DNA from: Verrucomicrobiaceae bacterium
GTDB lineage: Bacteria; Verrucomicrobiota; Verrucomicrobiia; Verrucomicrobiales; Akkermansiaceae
Direction of reading: 5' to 3'
Length of the DNA: 64,000 nt
NCBI GenBank assembly: GCA_027484055.1
Contig: JAIXQH010000067.1
Span: 1-64,000 of the forward strand
The notes under the pieces are model-generated. The model was not told where the DNA came from. It saw only the letters and a program-made list of their open reading frames with translations, and did no database searches. The position numbers and the translations under genes were made by a program. Shown piece by piece: positions 8,222 through 16,418 of this stretch (position 1 is the first letter of the stretch; every line of letters begins with the position of its first letter).

Positions 8222-9260
8222 GAGAAATGAGTCCTCGGAGGTGGGCCTCGGTGAGTAGAAAGCGGGTTGGTTCGTTGAGGTCCAGCTCCAGCGCGGCGGC
8301 GTAGGGCAGCCATTGGAAGGCTTCGGCCTCATTGTTCAGCACGACGGCGGTTCCCTTGGCGCGGGCGATGTAGTTGAGAAGGATGAAATGCTCAGGACGG
8401 ATAAACTCGGGCGAGTCGATGGAGTCTTGGGTGAGCACGAACTCGACATCGGTGATTTCCAAGCCCGTTTCCTCCATGATTTCACGCTGCAGAGCTGCTA
8501 GAGAAGATTCGCCCCGTTCGATTTTCCCGCCGGGGATGCCCCAGCGATTTCCCCATTTGCGCGTGCGAACCATCAGTAAATTTCCCGAATCATCCTGGAG
8601 CAGGGCCGCCACCGTGGCGATAGGGCGCGTCACGGTGCGGCGGCGGTCGAAGAGGCTGCGAAGCACACCTAGATCCGGCACCGTGATGTCTGGGCGCACC
8701 GTGGCCAGAAGCTCTGCGTGGTTGTAGCCGGTGAGCACGGCGATGGATGAGATCCCGCCGTGACGTGCCGTCTCCACGTCATGGGTCATGTCGCCGACGA
8801 AGGCCGTTTCTTCCGGGCGAAGGCCGTGGGTGGCGAGGATTTGATGGATGAGATCCCGTTTGTCGATCACGCCTGAATAGGTCGCCTCGAAGAAATCACG
8901 GAATCCGAAATCATCCATCTGCCGCTCGAATGCGATGGTATCCATGGAGGTGAGCACAAAAATCCGCAAGCCGAGTGCGCGGCACCATTCGAGTTTTTCA
9001 CGGGCGTGGGGTAGCACCGTGACCGGAGTCAGCGCCGCGTCAAAGGCCGGGCGAAAATGGCTTTCCAGTTCCACAAGGGGGACGTGCGGTAAAATTTCTG
9101 CGTAGAACTCACTGTAGGGCAAGCGGAAGGCGCGGCGGAATCCTTCGCGGTCCAGTTCTGGGATTTGGTAGTTACTTAAAACGACGTTGGTCGCCTCGAT
9201 GACAGGTCCAAGGTCGTCCACGAGTGTGCCTGACCAGTCAAAAATGAGATTGTGAAACAT
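8208..9260 (-). CDS. HAD-family phosphatase fused to a Nudix hydrolase
   Basis: A 350-residue two-domain cytoplasmic protein. Residues 1-205 are a phosphoglycolate phosphatase-like HAD domain: motif I DWSGT (8-12; Asp8 nucleophile), motif II LTSMD (103-107), and the late acidic motif GDMTHD (156-161). Residues 210-350 are a Nudix domain with a complete Nudix box at 244-266 (GGK...GES...REIMEETGL). I see no frameshift between the two halves, so the fusion looks real. It is translationally coupled to folB by a 14 nt overlap. The substrate is unknown; HAD plus Nudix suggests successive phosphate or pyrophosphate removal or nucleotide-pool cleaning. Confidence 0.85.
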   Translation of the reverse strand: MFHNLIFDWSGTLVDDLGPVIEATNVVLSNYQIPELDREGFRRAFRLPYSEFYAEILPHVPLVELESHFRPAFDAALTPVTVLPHAREKLEWCRALGLRIFVLTSMDTIAFERQMDDFGFRDFFEATYSGVIDKRDLIHQILATHGLRPEETAFVGDMTHDVETARHGGISSIAVLTGYNHAELLATVRPDITVPDLGVLRSLFDRRRTVTRPIATVAALLQDDSGNLLMVRTRKWGNRWGIPGGKIERGESSLAALQREIMEETGLEITDVEFVLTQDSIDSPEFIRPEHFILLNYIARAKGTAVVLNNEAEAFQWLPYAAALELDLNEPTRFLLTEAHLRGLISHAPA

Positions 9261-9284
9261 CGTGGAAAAAAGAATGAGGCCGTT

Positions 9285-9656
9285 TTAGCCGAGTGAAAAT
9301 TTGATCGTTTTAATACGTCCGGCCCCGAGCTGGGCGCGGATTCTTGAGAGCAGCATCGGCTTCATTTGCTCCAATTGAAAGCGCAGTGCTGGCTGGGTGA
9401 CCCGCAGAATCAAGTGGCCACCTTTGACCGAGAGCGGCTCGGTGTGGCGGGCGATGAAGTCGCCGGCGAGTTCTTTCCATGTCGCACGGACCTCGTCCTC
9501 GTTCAGGCCGTCCTCCATGCCTGCGCTTTTGAGAATCGCCGCTACGAATTGCTGCGCCCGAAAAATGCCGGCGTTTAGGTCACTCGGCTCTTCACTGCCT
9601 CGCCATTCACGTAGGATTTCCTCGCGGATTCTACTAGAATGTGAGGGCTTTTTCAT
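9285..9656 (-). CDS. DUF721 / DciA-like protein
   Basis: A 123-residue protein matching the DUF721 pattern: an N-terminal helical part, then WKELAGDFIARHTEPLSVKG and GHLILRVTQPALRFQLEQMK followed by LLSRI. DciA proteins of this family help load the replicative helicase in bacteria that lack DnaC/DnaI. It lies 24 nt upstream of the HAD-Nudix gene and 11 nt downstream of the ferredoxin gene on the same strand, so it is probably in one transcript running ferredoxin to folB. The family call is firm; the replication role is from family knowledge only. Confidence 0.75.
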   Translation of the reverse strand: MKKPSHSSRIREEILREWRGSEEPSDLNAGIFRAQQFVAAILKSAGMEDGLNEDEVRATWKELAGDFIARHTEPLSVKGGHLILRVTQPALRFQLEQMKPMLLSRIRAQLGAGRIKTIKFSLG

Positions 9657-9667
9657 CGCGGGAGTCT

Positions 9668-9904
9668 TTACTCGCCGCCGTCCTCACCGATGGCTTCAAC
9701 TGGGCAGCCTTCCATCGCTTCGCGCGACTGGGCAAGCTCCTCATCCGTGGTGGGCTGCTTGAAAACAAAGGAATACCCTTCATCCTCCGCACGGGTGAAA
9801 TTGTTCGGTGCCGTCTCACGGCAGAGGTCACAGTCGATGCACTGGCTGTCCACGTAGAACTTACCAGGCACATTTTCCACATTCTTGTCTTCGCGATCAG
9901 CCAT
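9668..9904 (-). CDS. Small ferredoxin (4Fe-4S)
   Basis: A 78-residue acidic protein with a single-cluster ferredoxin arrangement: C22-x2-C25-x2-C28 (CIDCDLC) and C67-P in EGCPVEAIG. It resembles the small ferredoxins found in many bacteria next to housekeeping genes. It is cytoplasmic, an electron carrier of unknown partner. It is the first gene of the minus-strand run ferredoxin, DciA-like, HAD-Nudix, folB. The divergent gene on the plus strand starts about 170 nt away, leaving room for both promoters. Confidence 0.85.
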   Translation of the reverse strand: MADREDKNVENVPGKFYVDSQCIDCDLCRETAPNNFTRAEDEGYSFVFKQPTTDEELAQSREAMEGCPVEAIGEDGGE

Positions 9905-10075
9905 GAAATTTAAAGGATTAACGGCCTTTGGATGCCTTTACGGCGGGCTTGTTGCAATCTGATTTTTCAAAAATGGAAAATCGGCTTTCGCGCTGGCCAA
10001 GACGCCGCTGCACAATTACAGGTTCCTCCTATCGTTATGAGTTCTTCGCCCACGCCACCCCCAGAAGGAACTTCT

Positions 10076-11179
10076 ATGCCGCGTCGGCATCGCCCGAATT
10101 TGGGGAGTTTGTCTAAGGATCAAACAGAGAAGGACTTATGGTTGTTTGATGAGCTTGACTCGGTGGCTGATACATCAGCAGCAATGGACCCCACACCCCC
10201 GCGTGGCTTAAAAAGTAAGCGCCGGAAGCCCGCGGATAGTTCATCTCCCAACCCAAACGACACGCAAGCGGCGCATTCTGACTTGGATCAGGATTTACCG
10301 CCTGTTCGCGATGAAGATGAGGGGCGAAACGTGAAGTTTAATGCGGCGGTGAAGCCAATTAAACCGATCCTTCAAGGCTTAAGTCCCCTCAAATCCAAGC
10401 CACCCAGTGATTTTGACGATCTCGAGCAATGGGATGAGCCGGACGCCGCGCCGGTCACGCGGATCACGACCGGGAAAATCGTTGCCGAAGTTCCACCTGT
10501 GCTGCCTCACATTAGCGCCAAGGATTCGCCACCAGGCGCCGAGCCAGAGTCAAAGGCAGTGGATGGAGAACCAACAGCCCCAGAAGAACTGCCTCCTGCA
10601 GCCTCGAAGACTGCGGTTTCGCCAGCGCCTGGGCCATCCAGATTTTTTCTAAAATTATCAAAACTGGAGCGGATCGGCATGGCCACCTTGGCAGCTTTGT
10701 TGCTGATATCTGGGACACTGATCTATGCTTTCTCAGTCAATCGCTTGCATGGCTCAGCTGCGGGTGCGGGCCTCAATGATTTACCGATCAAGGGCAGTTA
10801 CCTTTCAATTACGGATGTTGATAGCTTTTGGCGCGCCCCCATCACCGACGGCCCCAGCAAAGATACGTTCCGTCGTGGAACCCAACTCATTCCCGTGGTG
10901 GAAGTCACCCTCAGTGGCGGCCCAGGTGCGCTGCGGGTCTTTTTCCGGGACGGGGACGGAGCTGTCATTGGCGACGTGGTGACGCGACGCGTCGAAGCCG
11001 CCCAGAAAATCCATGTCGCGGCCACCGTTGGCTTTGACGACATCGGGATGCATGCGGCCTATCGCACTGGGCAAACTAAACCTTGGACGGTCGACATCTA
11101 TGAGGCACCGTCCGAGAATTCAGAGGCCTCAGTTTTCAAGAAGCTGCTCCGCCTCGATGTCTCCACCACTCGACGCTAA
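10076..11179 (+). CDS. Single-pass membrane protein of unknown function
   Basis: I chose the ATG at 10076 because AGAAGGAA lies 5 nt upstream; an alternative in-frame ATG at 10037 lacks a ribosome-binding site. The protein (367 residues) has a long, low-complexity, Pro/Ser/Asp-rich cytoplasmic part, one membrane segment at about 201-221 (MATLAALLLISGTLIYAFSV), and a 145-residue outer domain with beta-rich sequence (SYLSITDVDSFWRAP, TLSGGPGALRVFFRDGDG). I recognise no family. It is followed 7 nt later by the coproheme decarboxylase gene, so the two are probably co-transcribed, but nothing in the sequence shows a heme role. Confidence 0.65.
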   Translation: MPRRHRPNLGSLSKDQTEKDLWLFDELDSVADTSAAMDPTPPRGLKSKRRKPADSSSPNPNDTQAAHSDLDQDLPPVRDEDEGRNVKFNAAVKPIKPILQGLSPLKSKPPSDFDDLEQWDEPDAAPVTRITTGKIVAEVPPVLPHISAKDSPPGAEPESKAVDGEPTAPEELPPAASKTAVSPAPGPSRFFLKLSKLERIGMATLAALLLISGTLIYAFSVNRLHGSAAGAGLNDLPIKGSYLSITDVDSFWRAPITDGPSKDTFRRGTQLIPVVEVTLSGGPGALRVFFRDGDGAVIGDVVTRRVEAAQKIHVAATVGFDDIGMHAAYRTGQTKPWTVDIYEAPSENSEASVFKKLLRLDVSTTRR

Positions 11180-11186
11180 TTCTCTC

Positions 11187-12014
11187 ATGCAACCCTCAGA
11201 AGTTACTCCACTAGTGCCCCGTGAAGGTTGGCACGTTATGCATCTTTTCTATCACGTGGACCACGCGCAGTGGGCTCTTTATAGCGACGATGAAAAGCGC
11301 CAGGCCAAGACTCATCTCACCGAGTTAGTTCAGGAAATCCGCGCCACGCCAGACACCCACTTGCTCATTTTCTCGATTGCTACGCCCAAGGCGGATTTGG
11401 GGTTCATGCTGCTCACGCCGGACTTGCAGGTGGCGAATCTCTATGAGAAGCAGTTGAGCCTCTCACTTGGGCCTGAAATTCTCAGTCCTGCGTATTCCTA
11501 CCTGTCACAAACAGAAAGTTCCGAATACACCAGCACCCGGGAGCAATACTCAGCCGAGACTTTAGTCGGCGAAAAAGGACTCATGGAAGGCTCCGTCGAA
11601 TTTGAAGCGAGTCTCAAGGAGTTCGACGAGCGGATGGCTCACTACCTGAAGCATCGGCTCTACCCTGTGCTGCCAGATTGGCCGGTCATTTGTTTCTACC
11701 CGATGTCGAAGCGCCGCAATGGTGGGGATAACTGGTACGCGCTTGATTATGAGGCTCGCCGTAAATTGATGGCGGGTCACGCCAAGGTGGGCCGAACTTA
11801 TGCGGGAAGGATTCTCCAGCTAATCACGGGCTCGACGGGGCTGGATGAGCATGAATGGGGCGTCACTTTGCTCGCGAAGGATACGATCGATATCAAATCC
11901 ATCGTCTATGAAATGCGCTTCGATGAAGTCACGGCACGCTACGGAGAGTTCGGAGACTTTTACATCGGCATGCAGCTACCGCTGGATGTGCTATTTCGGC
12001 GGGTTTGCCTGTAG
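11187..12014 (+). CDS. hemQ: Coproheme decarboxylase (HemQ / chlorite dismutase-like)
   Basis: A 275-residue protein starting at the ATG at 11187, 7 nt after the preceding stop. The C-terminal half carries the HemQ signature: CFYPMSKRR with the catalytic Tyr171, NWYALDYEARRKLM, then the heme-ligand His198 in AGHAKVGRTYAGRI, and WGVTLLA. No chlorite-dismutase-type Arg is evident in the distal region, which fits HemQ rather than a true chlorite dismutase. HemQ converts coproheme to heme b with two decarboxylations in the coproporphyrin-dependent pathway. The gene ends in a good intrinsic terminator. Confidence 0.85.
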   Translation: MQPSEVTPLVPREGWHVMHLFYHVDHAQWALYSDDEKRQAKTHLTELVQEIRATPDTHLLIFSIATPKADLGFMLLTPDLQVANLYEKQLSLSLGPEILSPAYSYLSQTESSEYTSTREQYSAETLVGEKGLMEGSVEFEASLKEFDERMAHYLKHRLYPVLPDWPVICFYPMSKRRNGGDNWYALDYEARRKLMAGHAKVGRTYAGRILQLITGSTGLDEHEWGVTLLAKDTIDIKSIVYEMRFDEVTARYGEFGDFYIGMQLPLDVLFRRVCL

Positions 12015-12017
12015 CTG

Positions 12018-12052
12018 AAAAGGCGGCTCAGGATTGCTGAGCTGCCTTTTTT
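12018..12052 (+). terminator. Intrinsic terminator after hemQ
   Basis: A near-perfect stem pairs GGCGGCTCAG with CTGAGCTGCC (one G-U pair) around a 5-nt loop. It is preceded by A4 and followed by T6. It sits directly after the hemQ stop codon and before the convergent secreted-protein gene. Confidence 0.85.
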
Positions 12053-12083
12053 AAAAGGATCTGAGAGGCTTCGAGGAGCTCCG

Positions 12084-12977
12084 TTATGGGCCTGGATCGG
12101 TGACCGGCGGGGTGATGATCGGAGGCGGAAGGGGGGGAGCTGGCATGGGCCCCGGTCCTGGAGGTGGTGGTCCACCACCTTTGCCACCTGGAAAGTCGAG
12201 TGGACTTGGCATGGAAGCGACTGAGTCTGGGATGATCGATTTTGAATCTTTCGAGCTCTTTGAGCTTTTCGAACTGTTGCCAGTCGCACCCGCATTCGGA
12301 TCATACTTCGCTAGAAGCGCTTGGACACCGGCAAGGGCTTCGGGCATCGCGGCGATGGCGCACTGCGAGGCGAGGTTCATAGTTTCAGGAGCGGCTGTGA
12401 TGGATGTTTCCACGATGGCCACCACCAGATCTACGTCCGCATCGCTGGCTTTAATGGCAGATTTTACAATCTCACAGGCGCAGCCGGCATTGGTTTGTAG
12501 TTCGACTTCGACGATTTGCAGGGTACTGGACGGGTCGAGTTTGATTTTTTGTTCGACGGAAAGAGAGACGCTGCGGCAGTCGGCATCGGGTTTACCAGCT
12601 TCGCGGTAAGTCGCAGAAATGACGGCCAGATCTTGTTGGATCGCGTCCACTGGGATCGTGTTTGGCTTTAACGATTTACCCATGGCAATGCTACGGAAAG
12701 GTGAGCGCTTGTTCAGCACGGAGAAATCGACAACGCGGTCCACCCCCGTCGTGCGAGTGAAGCGATGGCCCATGGAATCGACATCTAGCATCGAATACTG
12801 AGCCGATTCCTTGGCAGGCTGGCCTTGAGCCTTAATGACTTCTGGGGTTTCAAGCTGTTCAATCCCCGTAAGGCCAGTCCCTCCAATGTTCTCTTTCAGA
12901 GGCGCGAAGCTCTGGGCTGAAAGAGGTGCCACGATCCCTAAAACTAGGTAAGTGGCCATGAGGGGTAAAGGCTTCAT
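12084..12977 (-). CDS. Exported protein with proline-rich tail, unknown function
   Basis: A 297-residue protein with a signal peptide (residues 1-21, ending LSAQ). The middle part is a globular domain with Cys residues in DADCRSVSL and NAGCACEIVKSA. A Ser/Lys-rich tract (SSKSSKSSKDSK) follows at about 235-247, and the protein ends in a Gly/Pro-rich tail (GGPPPPGPG, APPLPPP). I recognise no family. The tail is typical of surface-exposed or wall-spanning regions. It is convergent with hemQ and separated by that gene's terminator. Confidence 0.65.
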   Translation of the reverse strand: MKPLPLMATYLVLGIVAPLSAQSFAPLKENIGGTGLTGIEQLETPEVIKAQGQPAKESAQYSMLDVDSMGHRFTRTTGVDRVVDFSVLNKRSPFRSIAMGKSLKPNTIPVDAIQQDLAVISATYREAGKPDADCRSVSLSVEQKIKLDPSSTLQIVEVELQTNAGCACEIVKSAIKASDADVDLVVAIVETSITAAPETMNLASQCAIAAMPEALAGVQALLAKYDPNAGATGNSSKSSKSSKDSKSIIPDSVASMPSPLDFPGGKGGGPPPPGPGPMPAPPLPPPIITPPVTDPGP

Positions 12978-13083
12978 AAGATGCTACGCGAGGACTTAGC
13001 AGGATTCTCAGCCATGGCAATGATTAAATCCCGGCGACGTTTTTACGGCGATCAAGCTTGGGAGAGCAAAGAATCGCGGTAGC

Positions 13084-13971
13084 TCAGGTTGAGCATGGCG
13101 CGGCGGCGTTTCTTCGGGAGATTGTGCGGGTATCGGTTAGGCCGATTTTGAGGAGATTGAGGACGATCCGGCGCAAGGCTCCGAGGTTTTTGGACGCATG
13201 GCCGATGAAGTTTTTGTTGTGGTCTTCGCGGAATGCGGTTTCCAGAACCCAGTGGCAGCTGTTCTCGATACCCCAATGCTGACGAACTTGGCTCTGGAAC
13301 GCGGAGGTCGGTTTGTTGAGGGTGCTGATGTTGTAGCGGGCTTTACGGCGGATTTCATCGCTGTCGAATTGGGTGGGTTGGGTTTCGACGTGAATCAGGC
13401 TGAGGAGATCGCCCCATTTTCCTCGGATCTCGGTGTCCATCCAGTTGATGGGGTGGTTGACCGTGACGCTTCGCGTGACGGTGCGGCCGTTGGATTTATC
13501 GATCCTCTTTTTGTAACTCCAGCCCTCGCTGTGCGCGAGATCGAGATTACGAATGGCGAAGTGGAATTGATCCTGTGCTTCCTTGTTAAGGTTCCCTTGG
13601 TTGTCTTTGAGGACACGATGTATTCTGCTTTCTTCTGGATCATGGCATCGAGGGGTGATGATCTGGCCGGAAAGGGCATGCACCTCGATGAGGCAGGGAA
13701 TGGCGGTGATTTCGTTGCTTTTAACCACAACATAATCCTAAGCAAGACTGAGTCCGCTTTTCGCTGCCCAAGCGCTCAGGACGTGGCTGGCTTCGGTATC
13801 GATATCGTAGCTGCCGCTCAGCCGCTTGCCATCGATGGCGCTTGAGAACGGGATGGAGCGCACCGATTTGCTCGGCCAAGCAGCGGTTGAAGCCCACGCC
13901 GATCGTCCCCACGTCGGATCGATATCGTCGATGAGTCTCAGATAGATGAGGGCGCTAAGGTAACACCCCAT
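13084..13971 (-). pseudogene. Degenerate ISAs1-family transposase
   Basis: The C-terminal part is unmistakably an ISAs1-type DDE transposase (VVKSNEITAIPCLIEV, LKDNQGN, RQHWGIENSCHWVLE, FREDHNKNF, LRRIVLNLLK). The frame is interrupted by a TAG at 13738-13740 between GLSLA and DYVVVKSNEI, where intact members have a Gln codon. The DxM-x-x-QKK segment after ITP lies in another frame (DAMIQKKA), and FNRCLAEQIGALHP is in a different frame from the following AIDGKRLSGSYD. About 100 N-terminal residues are missing. I could not recognise terminal inverted repeats. This is a dead remnant at the left border of the stress-gene island. Confidence 0.85.
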
Positions 13972-13973
13972 AG
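13956..13973 (+). promoter_or_regulatory. Stress-island motif copy 1 (upstream of BON protein)
   Basis: TAAGGTAACACCCCATAG, 69 nt before the BON-protein ATG. It aligns without gaps to three other 18-nt copies in this island and with one extra base to a fifth. The general form is TAGGGT-N3-ACCCCATAG, an inverted-repeat-like site. It overlaps the end of the dead transposase. Confidence 0.6.
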
Positions 13974-14042
13974 TATGAAGTCATGGTGAGACATAAGCTC
14001 GTAGTGGATGGAGAACTCATCCTGACCCAAGAAACCATCAAC

Positions 14043-14813
14043 ATGAAAATAGACCACATCCAAACATCCGCCATATTCCTAGCCACCGCAGCGCTCTTCC
14101 TGCCAACCCTGATGACGCGGGCCTCCGAAACGGACGACCGCATCGAGATGGCAGCTACCCAGTCTTACGTGTATAAGACCTATCTAAATAATGATGCCAT
14201 CATCGTTAAATCTGAAAGTGGCTCCGTGACACTAACCGGCACTGTCAAACAGCAGTTCCATAAATCATTAGCTGCTGATTCAGTCAAAGCATTACCAGGC
14301 GTAAAAAGCGTAGATAATCAACTGACACTCAAAGAAGAAACCCCCGTCGATAGCGCAGACCGCTGGTTACGATTGAAAGTGGAGACAGCCCTTTTATTCC
14401 ATACCGATGTCAACGCGATGACCACCAAAGTATCTGCTGAAAACGGCACGATTACCCTCCGTGGTGAGGCAACAGACGCGGAGGAAAGGAGTCTCGCTGC
14501 GGAATATGCGAGGGATGTAGAAGGCGTGGTATCGGTGAAAAATGAAATGACACTCCCGGCAGCCCCAAATCCCCCTCACCGGACTCTAAGCGAAAAAATC
14601 GACGACGCATCCATCACGACCTTGGTGAAGGCTTCCCAGCTCGCCCATTTATCGACGAGCACCATCACGACAAAAATTGAGACGAGAGACGGGGTGGTCA
14701 CAATCACCGGCGTCGCGAGAAGCGCTCAAGATAAAAAGCAGATCACCCGACTCGCCTCAAAAACCATTGGCGTTCAGAAGGTGGTGAACGAAATGACGGT
14801 CAAAGGCAACTAA
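14043..14813 (+). CDS. Periplasmic protein with three BON domains
   Basis: A 256-residue exported protein. The ATG at 14043 gives a signal peptide (residues 1-28, ending TRAS). Three BON (OsmY-type) domains follow, each with a KSESGSVTLTGTV-like beta hairpin: about 38-100 (SESGSVTLTGTVKQ), 105-175 (SAENGTITLRGEATD) and 185-256 (ETRDGVVTITGVARS). BON proteins bind membranes or phospholipids and are induced by osmotic or stationary stress in the known OsmY case. It is followed 34 nt later by a small lipoprotein gene, probably in the same transcript. Motif copy 1 lies upstream. Confidence 0.85.
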   Translation: MKIDHIQTSAIFLATAALFLPTLMTRASETDDRIEMAATQSYVYKTYLNNDAIIVKSESGSVTLTGTVKQQFHKSLAADSVKALPGVKSVDNQLTLKEETPVDSADRWLRLKVETALLFHTDVNAMTTKVSAENGTITLRGEATDAEERSLAAEYARDVEGVVSVKNEMTLPAAPNPPHRTLSEKIDDASITTLVKASQLAHLSTSTITTKIETRDGVVTITGVARSAQDKKQITRLASKTIGVQKVVNEMTVKGN

Positions 14814-14847
14814 GCTCAAACAAAAAAAGAAATAACAAAAAACGACC

Positions 14848-15228
14848 ATGAAATTCATCAATTCGCTAGTTATGATCTCCCTCGTGGGTGCATCTCTGAC
14901 CTCCTGCGTTGTGTCTGACTACCCCGGTGGGTCTATTGCCCCTCTCACATCATCCCTGACTTTTGGGACTTATGAGACCCTACCAACGAACTATGTAGGA
15001 GATGCCTATTATTATAAAAGCCGGTATTACTACGGCGGAAACTACCAGAATGGTAATTACATTTATCAAGGAAGGCCTTACAGCAGTCGGTATTATTATA
15101 ATGGTAATTACTATTACGGAGGCCGCCACGAGCACCGGGATAATCGAACACCACAAAGGTCCGATAGTAACCCGTATCGATCGGGCAGCCAAAGTTACAA
15201 CCGCGACCATAATCGCAACCGGAACTAA
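14848..15228 (+). CDS. Small Tyr/Gly/Asn-rich lipoprotein
   Basis: A 126-residue protein with a lipoprotein signal (MKFINSLVMISL..., lipobox LTSC, lipid Cys at residue 19). The mature part is dominated by repeats such as YYYKSRYYYGGNYQNGNY and SRYYYNGNYYYGG, then an Arg/Asn/Ser-rich polar tail. No known domain. It probably sits in the outer membrane and follows the BON protein in the same transcript. The role is unknown; the composition resembles small envelope or biofilm-associated stress lipoproteins. Confidence 0.75.
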   Translation: MKFINSLVMISLVGASLTSCVVSDYPGGSIAPLTSSLTFGTYETLPTNYVGDAYYYKSRYYYGGNYQNGNYIYQGRPYSSRYYYNGNYYYGGRHEHRDNRTPQRSDSNPYRSGSQSYNRDHNRNRN

Positions 15229-15432
15229 TCTAGGTGTAGTTGCGTCGATAATCATCGAGCGTGGCGGACAGCGGTATCCGTCACGTGACCAAGGGACACC
15301 GTAGCGAAAGACCCGAGAGTAGGGTTACACCTCATAGAGAGTCATCAATTACGAGATAAGCTAAGATGTTTGAATGGGTCTAATTGGACGCATCAAAAAC
15401 AACCGCAATCCAAAAACTAAAAGAATCAGCGT
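15229..15432. other. Intergenic region with motif copy 2
   Basis: About 200 nt without a credible gene. It holds the second copy of the shared stress-island motif and otherwise no hairpin terminator or RNA that I can recognise. Confidence 0.5.
15320..15337 (+). promoter_or_regulatory. Stress-island motif copy 2 (upstream of PRC-barrel protein)
   Basis: TAGGGTTACACCTCATAG, 95 nt before the PRC-barrel ATG. It differs from the consensus TAGGGTTACACCCCATAG at one base. Confidence 0.6.
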
Positions 15433-16131
15433 ATGTCTAAAAAAATTAATGAACTCTACGGTAAAAAAATCAATGCCTCTGATGGAGACATCGGAACCAT
15501 TGAAGATTTCTACTTCGATGACCAATCGTGGAAAATTCGATACTTGGTCGCAGAAACCGGGACGTGGCTTGATGAACGGCAAGTCTTGATTTCTCCTTAC
15601 AGCATTGAGCGACTTGATCTTGAGGATGACGTCGTCATCGTCAATTTAACCCGCCTACAAATTGAGGACAGCCCTCCAATTGAACGACATAGACCCGTGT
15701 CGCGTCAGTTTGAGACAGAATACTACACTTATTACGGGTGGCCATACTACTGGAGCGGTGATGGAATCCTAGGTCTCGGAGGTTATCCAATGACCTACTC
15801 ATCGCCTGCGTATGATCCTGAAGTGGACGCTGAAAAACACATGCGTGAAGACATCCACTTGCGCAGCACTCTCGATATCGTGGGTTACGAAATCGAAGCC
15901 AGCGATGGCAGCATTGGTCGGGTCACCGATTTCACGGTAGATGACAACACATGGACGATTAAGGAACTAGTGGTCGAGGCTGGGCACTGGTATTCCGGTA
16001 AAGAAGTCCTTATCCCTACAGCTTCGGTCAATAGCATTAGCTATGACGAATCAAAGATTCATGTCAGCCTTACTACGGCGGACATTGGGCAAACGAGCGT
16101 GGATCACGTCGTGCATACCAGTCACCATTGA
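15433..16131 (+). CDS. Protein with two PRC-barrel domains
   Basis: A 232-residue soluble protein without a signal peptide. Two PRC-barrel domains are visible: residues 5-75 (LYGKKINASDGDIGTIEDFY, then WKIRYLVAETGTWL, VLISPYSI) and 143-215 (IVGYEIEASDGSIGRVTDF, then WTIKELVVEAGHWYSGKEV, LIPTASV). A Tyr/Gly-rich linker (TYYGWPYYWSGDG) joins them. It ends in a His-rich tail. PRC-barrel proteins of this duplicated type recur in bacterial stress clusters; no enzymatic activity is known. It is a single-gene unit bounded by motif copy 2 and a strong terminator. Confidence 0.85.
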   Translation: MSKKINELYGKKINASDGDIGTIEDFYFDDQSWKIRYLVAETGTWLDERQVLISPYSIERLDLEDDVVIVNLTRLQIEDSPPIERHRPVSRQFETEYYTYYGWPYYWSGDGILGLGGYPMTYSSPAYDPEVDAEKHMREDIHLRSTLDIVGYEIEASDGSIGRVTDFTVDDNTWTIKELVVEAGHWYSGKEVLIPTASVNSISYDESKIHVSLTTADIGQTSVDHVVHTSHH

Positions 16132-16151
16132 TGGGTCTTTGCTTCCCTCAT

Positions 16152-16187
16152 AATCCGACTCCTCGATGTTGAGGAGTCGGATTTTCT
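16152..16187 (+). terminator. Intrinsic terminator after PRC-barrel gene
   Basis: A perfect 13-bp stem pairs AATCCGACTCCTC with GAGGAGTCGGATT around a 6-nt loop, followed by TTTTCTCATTT. Confidence 0.85.
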
Positions 16188-16201
16188 CATTTAGGTATGT
16201 A

Positions 16202-16396
16202 CTACCCGATCAATTCCCGCTTTGCGTTTTCCCAATCTAATTTGCACGTTTCATGTGGCTTACGTCCTTCGACGACTGCCAATTCGACGGCGCGCTGGCG
16301 GACCATTCCACGAGTCACGCCGACAGTTTCTTTGGGATAAGTGGATACGCCCTCAGTGCAGAGGGTGTGAGTTACGACGATGGGGAAAGATTTCAT
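16202..16396 (-). CDS. Small DUF2934-like protein
   Basis: The likely start is the ATG at 16396 (MKSFPIVV), giving 64 residues; a longer frame would overlap dps. The C-terminal half reads VRQRAVELAVVEGRKP followed by a W-x-x-AKREL ending, matching the short DUF2934 helix-pair pattern (R-A-x-x-L-x5-GR...W-x-x-A-x-x-EL). It resembles the small protein encoded at 20837-21031 in the same island. It lies 22 nt after the dps stop on the same strand, so it is probably the third gene of the oleate hydratase-dps unit. Function unknown. Confidence 0.6.
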   Translation of the reverse strand: MKSFPIVVTHTLCTEGVSTYPKETVGVTRGMVRQRAVELAVVEGRKPHETCKLDWENAKRELIG

Positions 16397-16418
16397 GAAG
16401 TGTGGGAGTTGTAAGCCA

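Noticed and set aside
13198-13845. 215-codon plus-strand frame over the transposase remnant
   Set aside because: Antisense to a recognisable, though broken, ISAs1 transposase; no independent domain.
15002-15304. 100-codon Ile/Thr-rich frame overlapping the small lipoprotein gene
   Set aside because: Frame-shifted reading of the Tyr/Asn-rich repeats of the lipoprotein, which has a clear lipobox.
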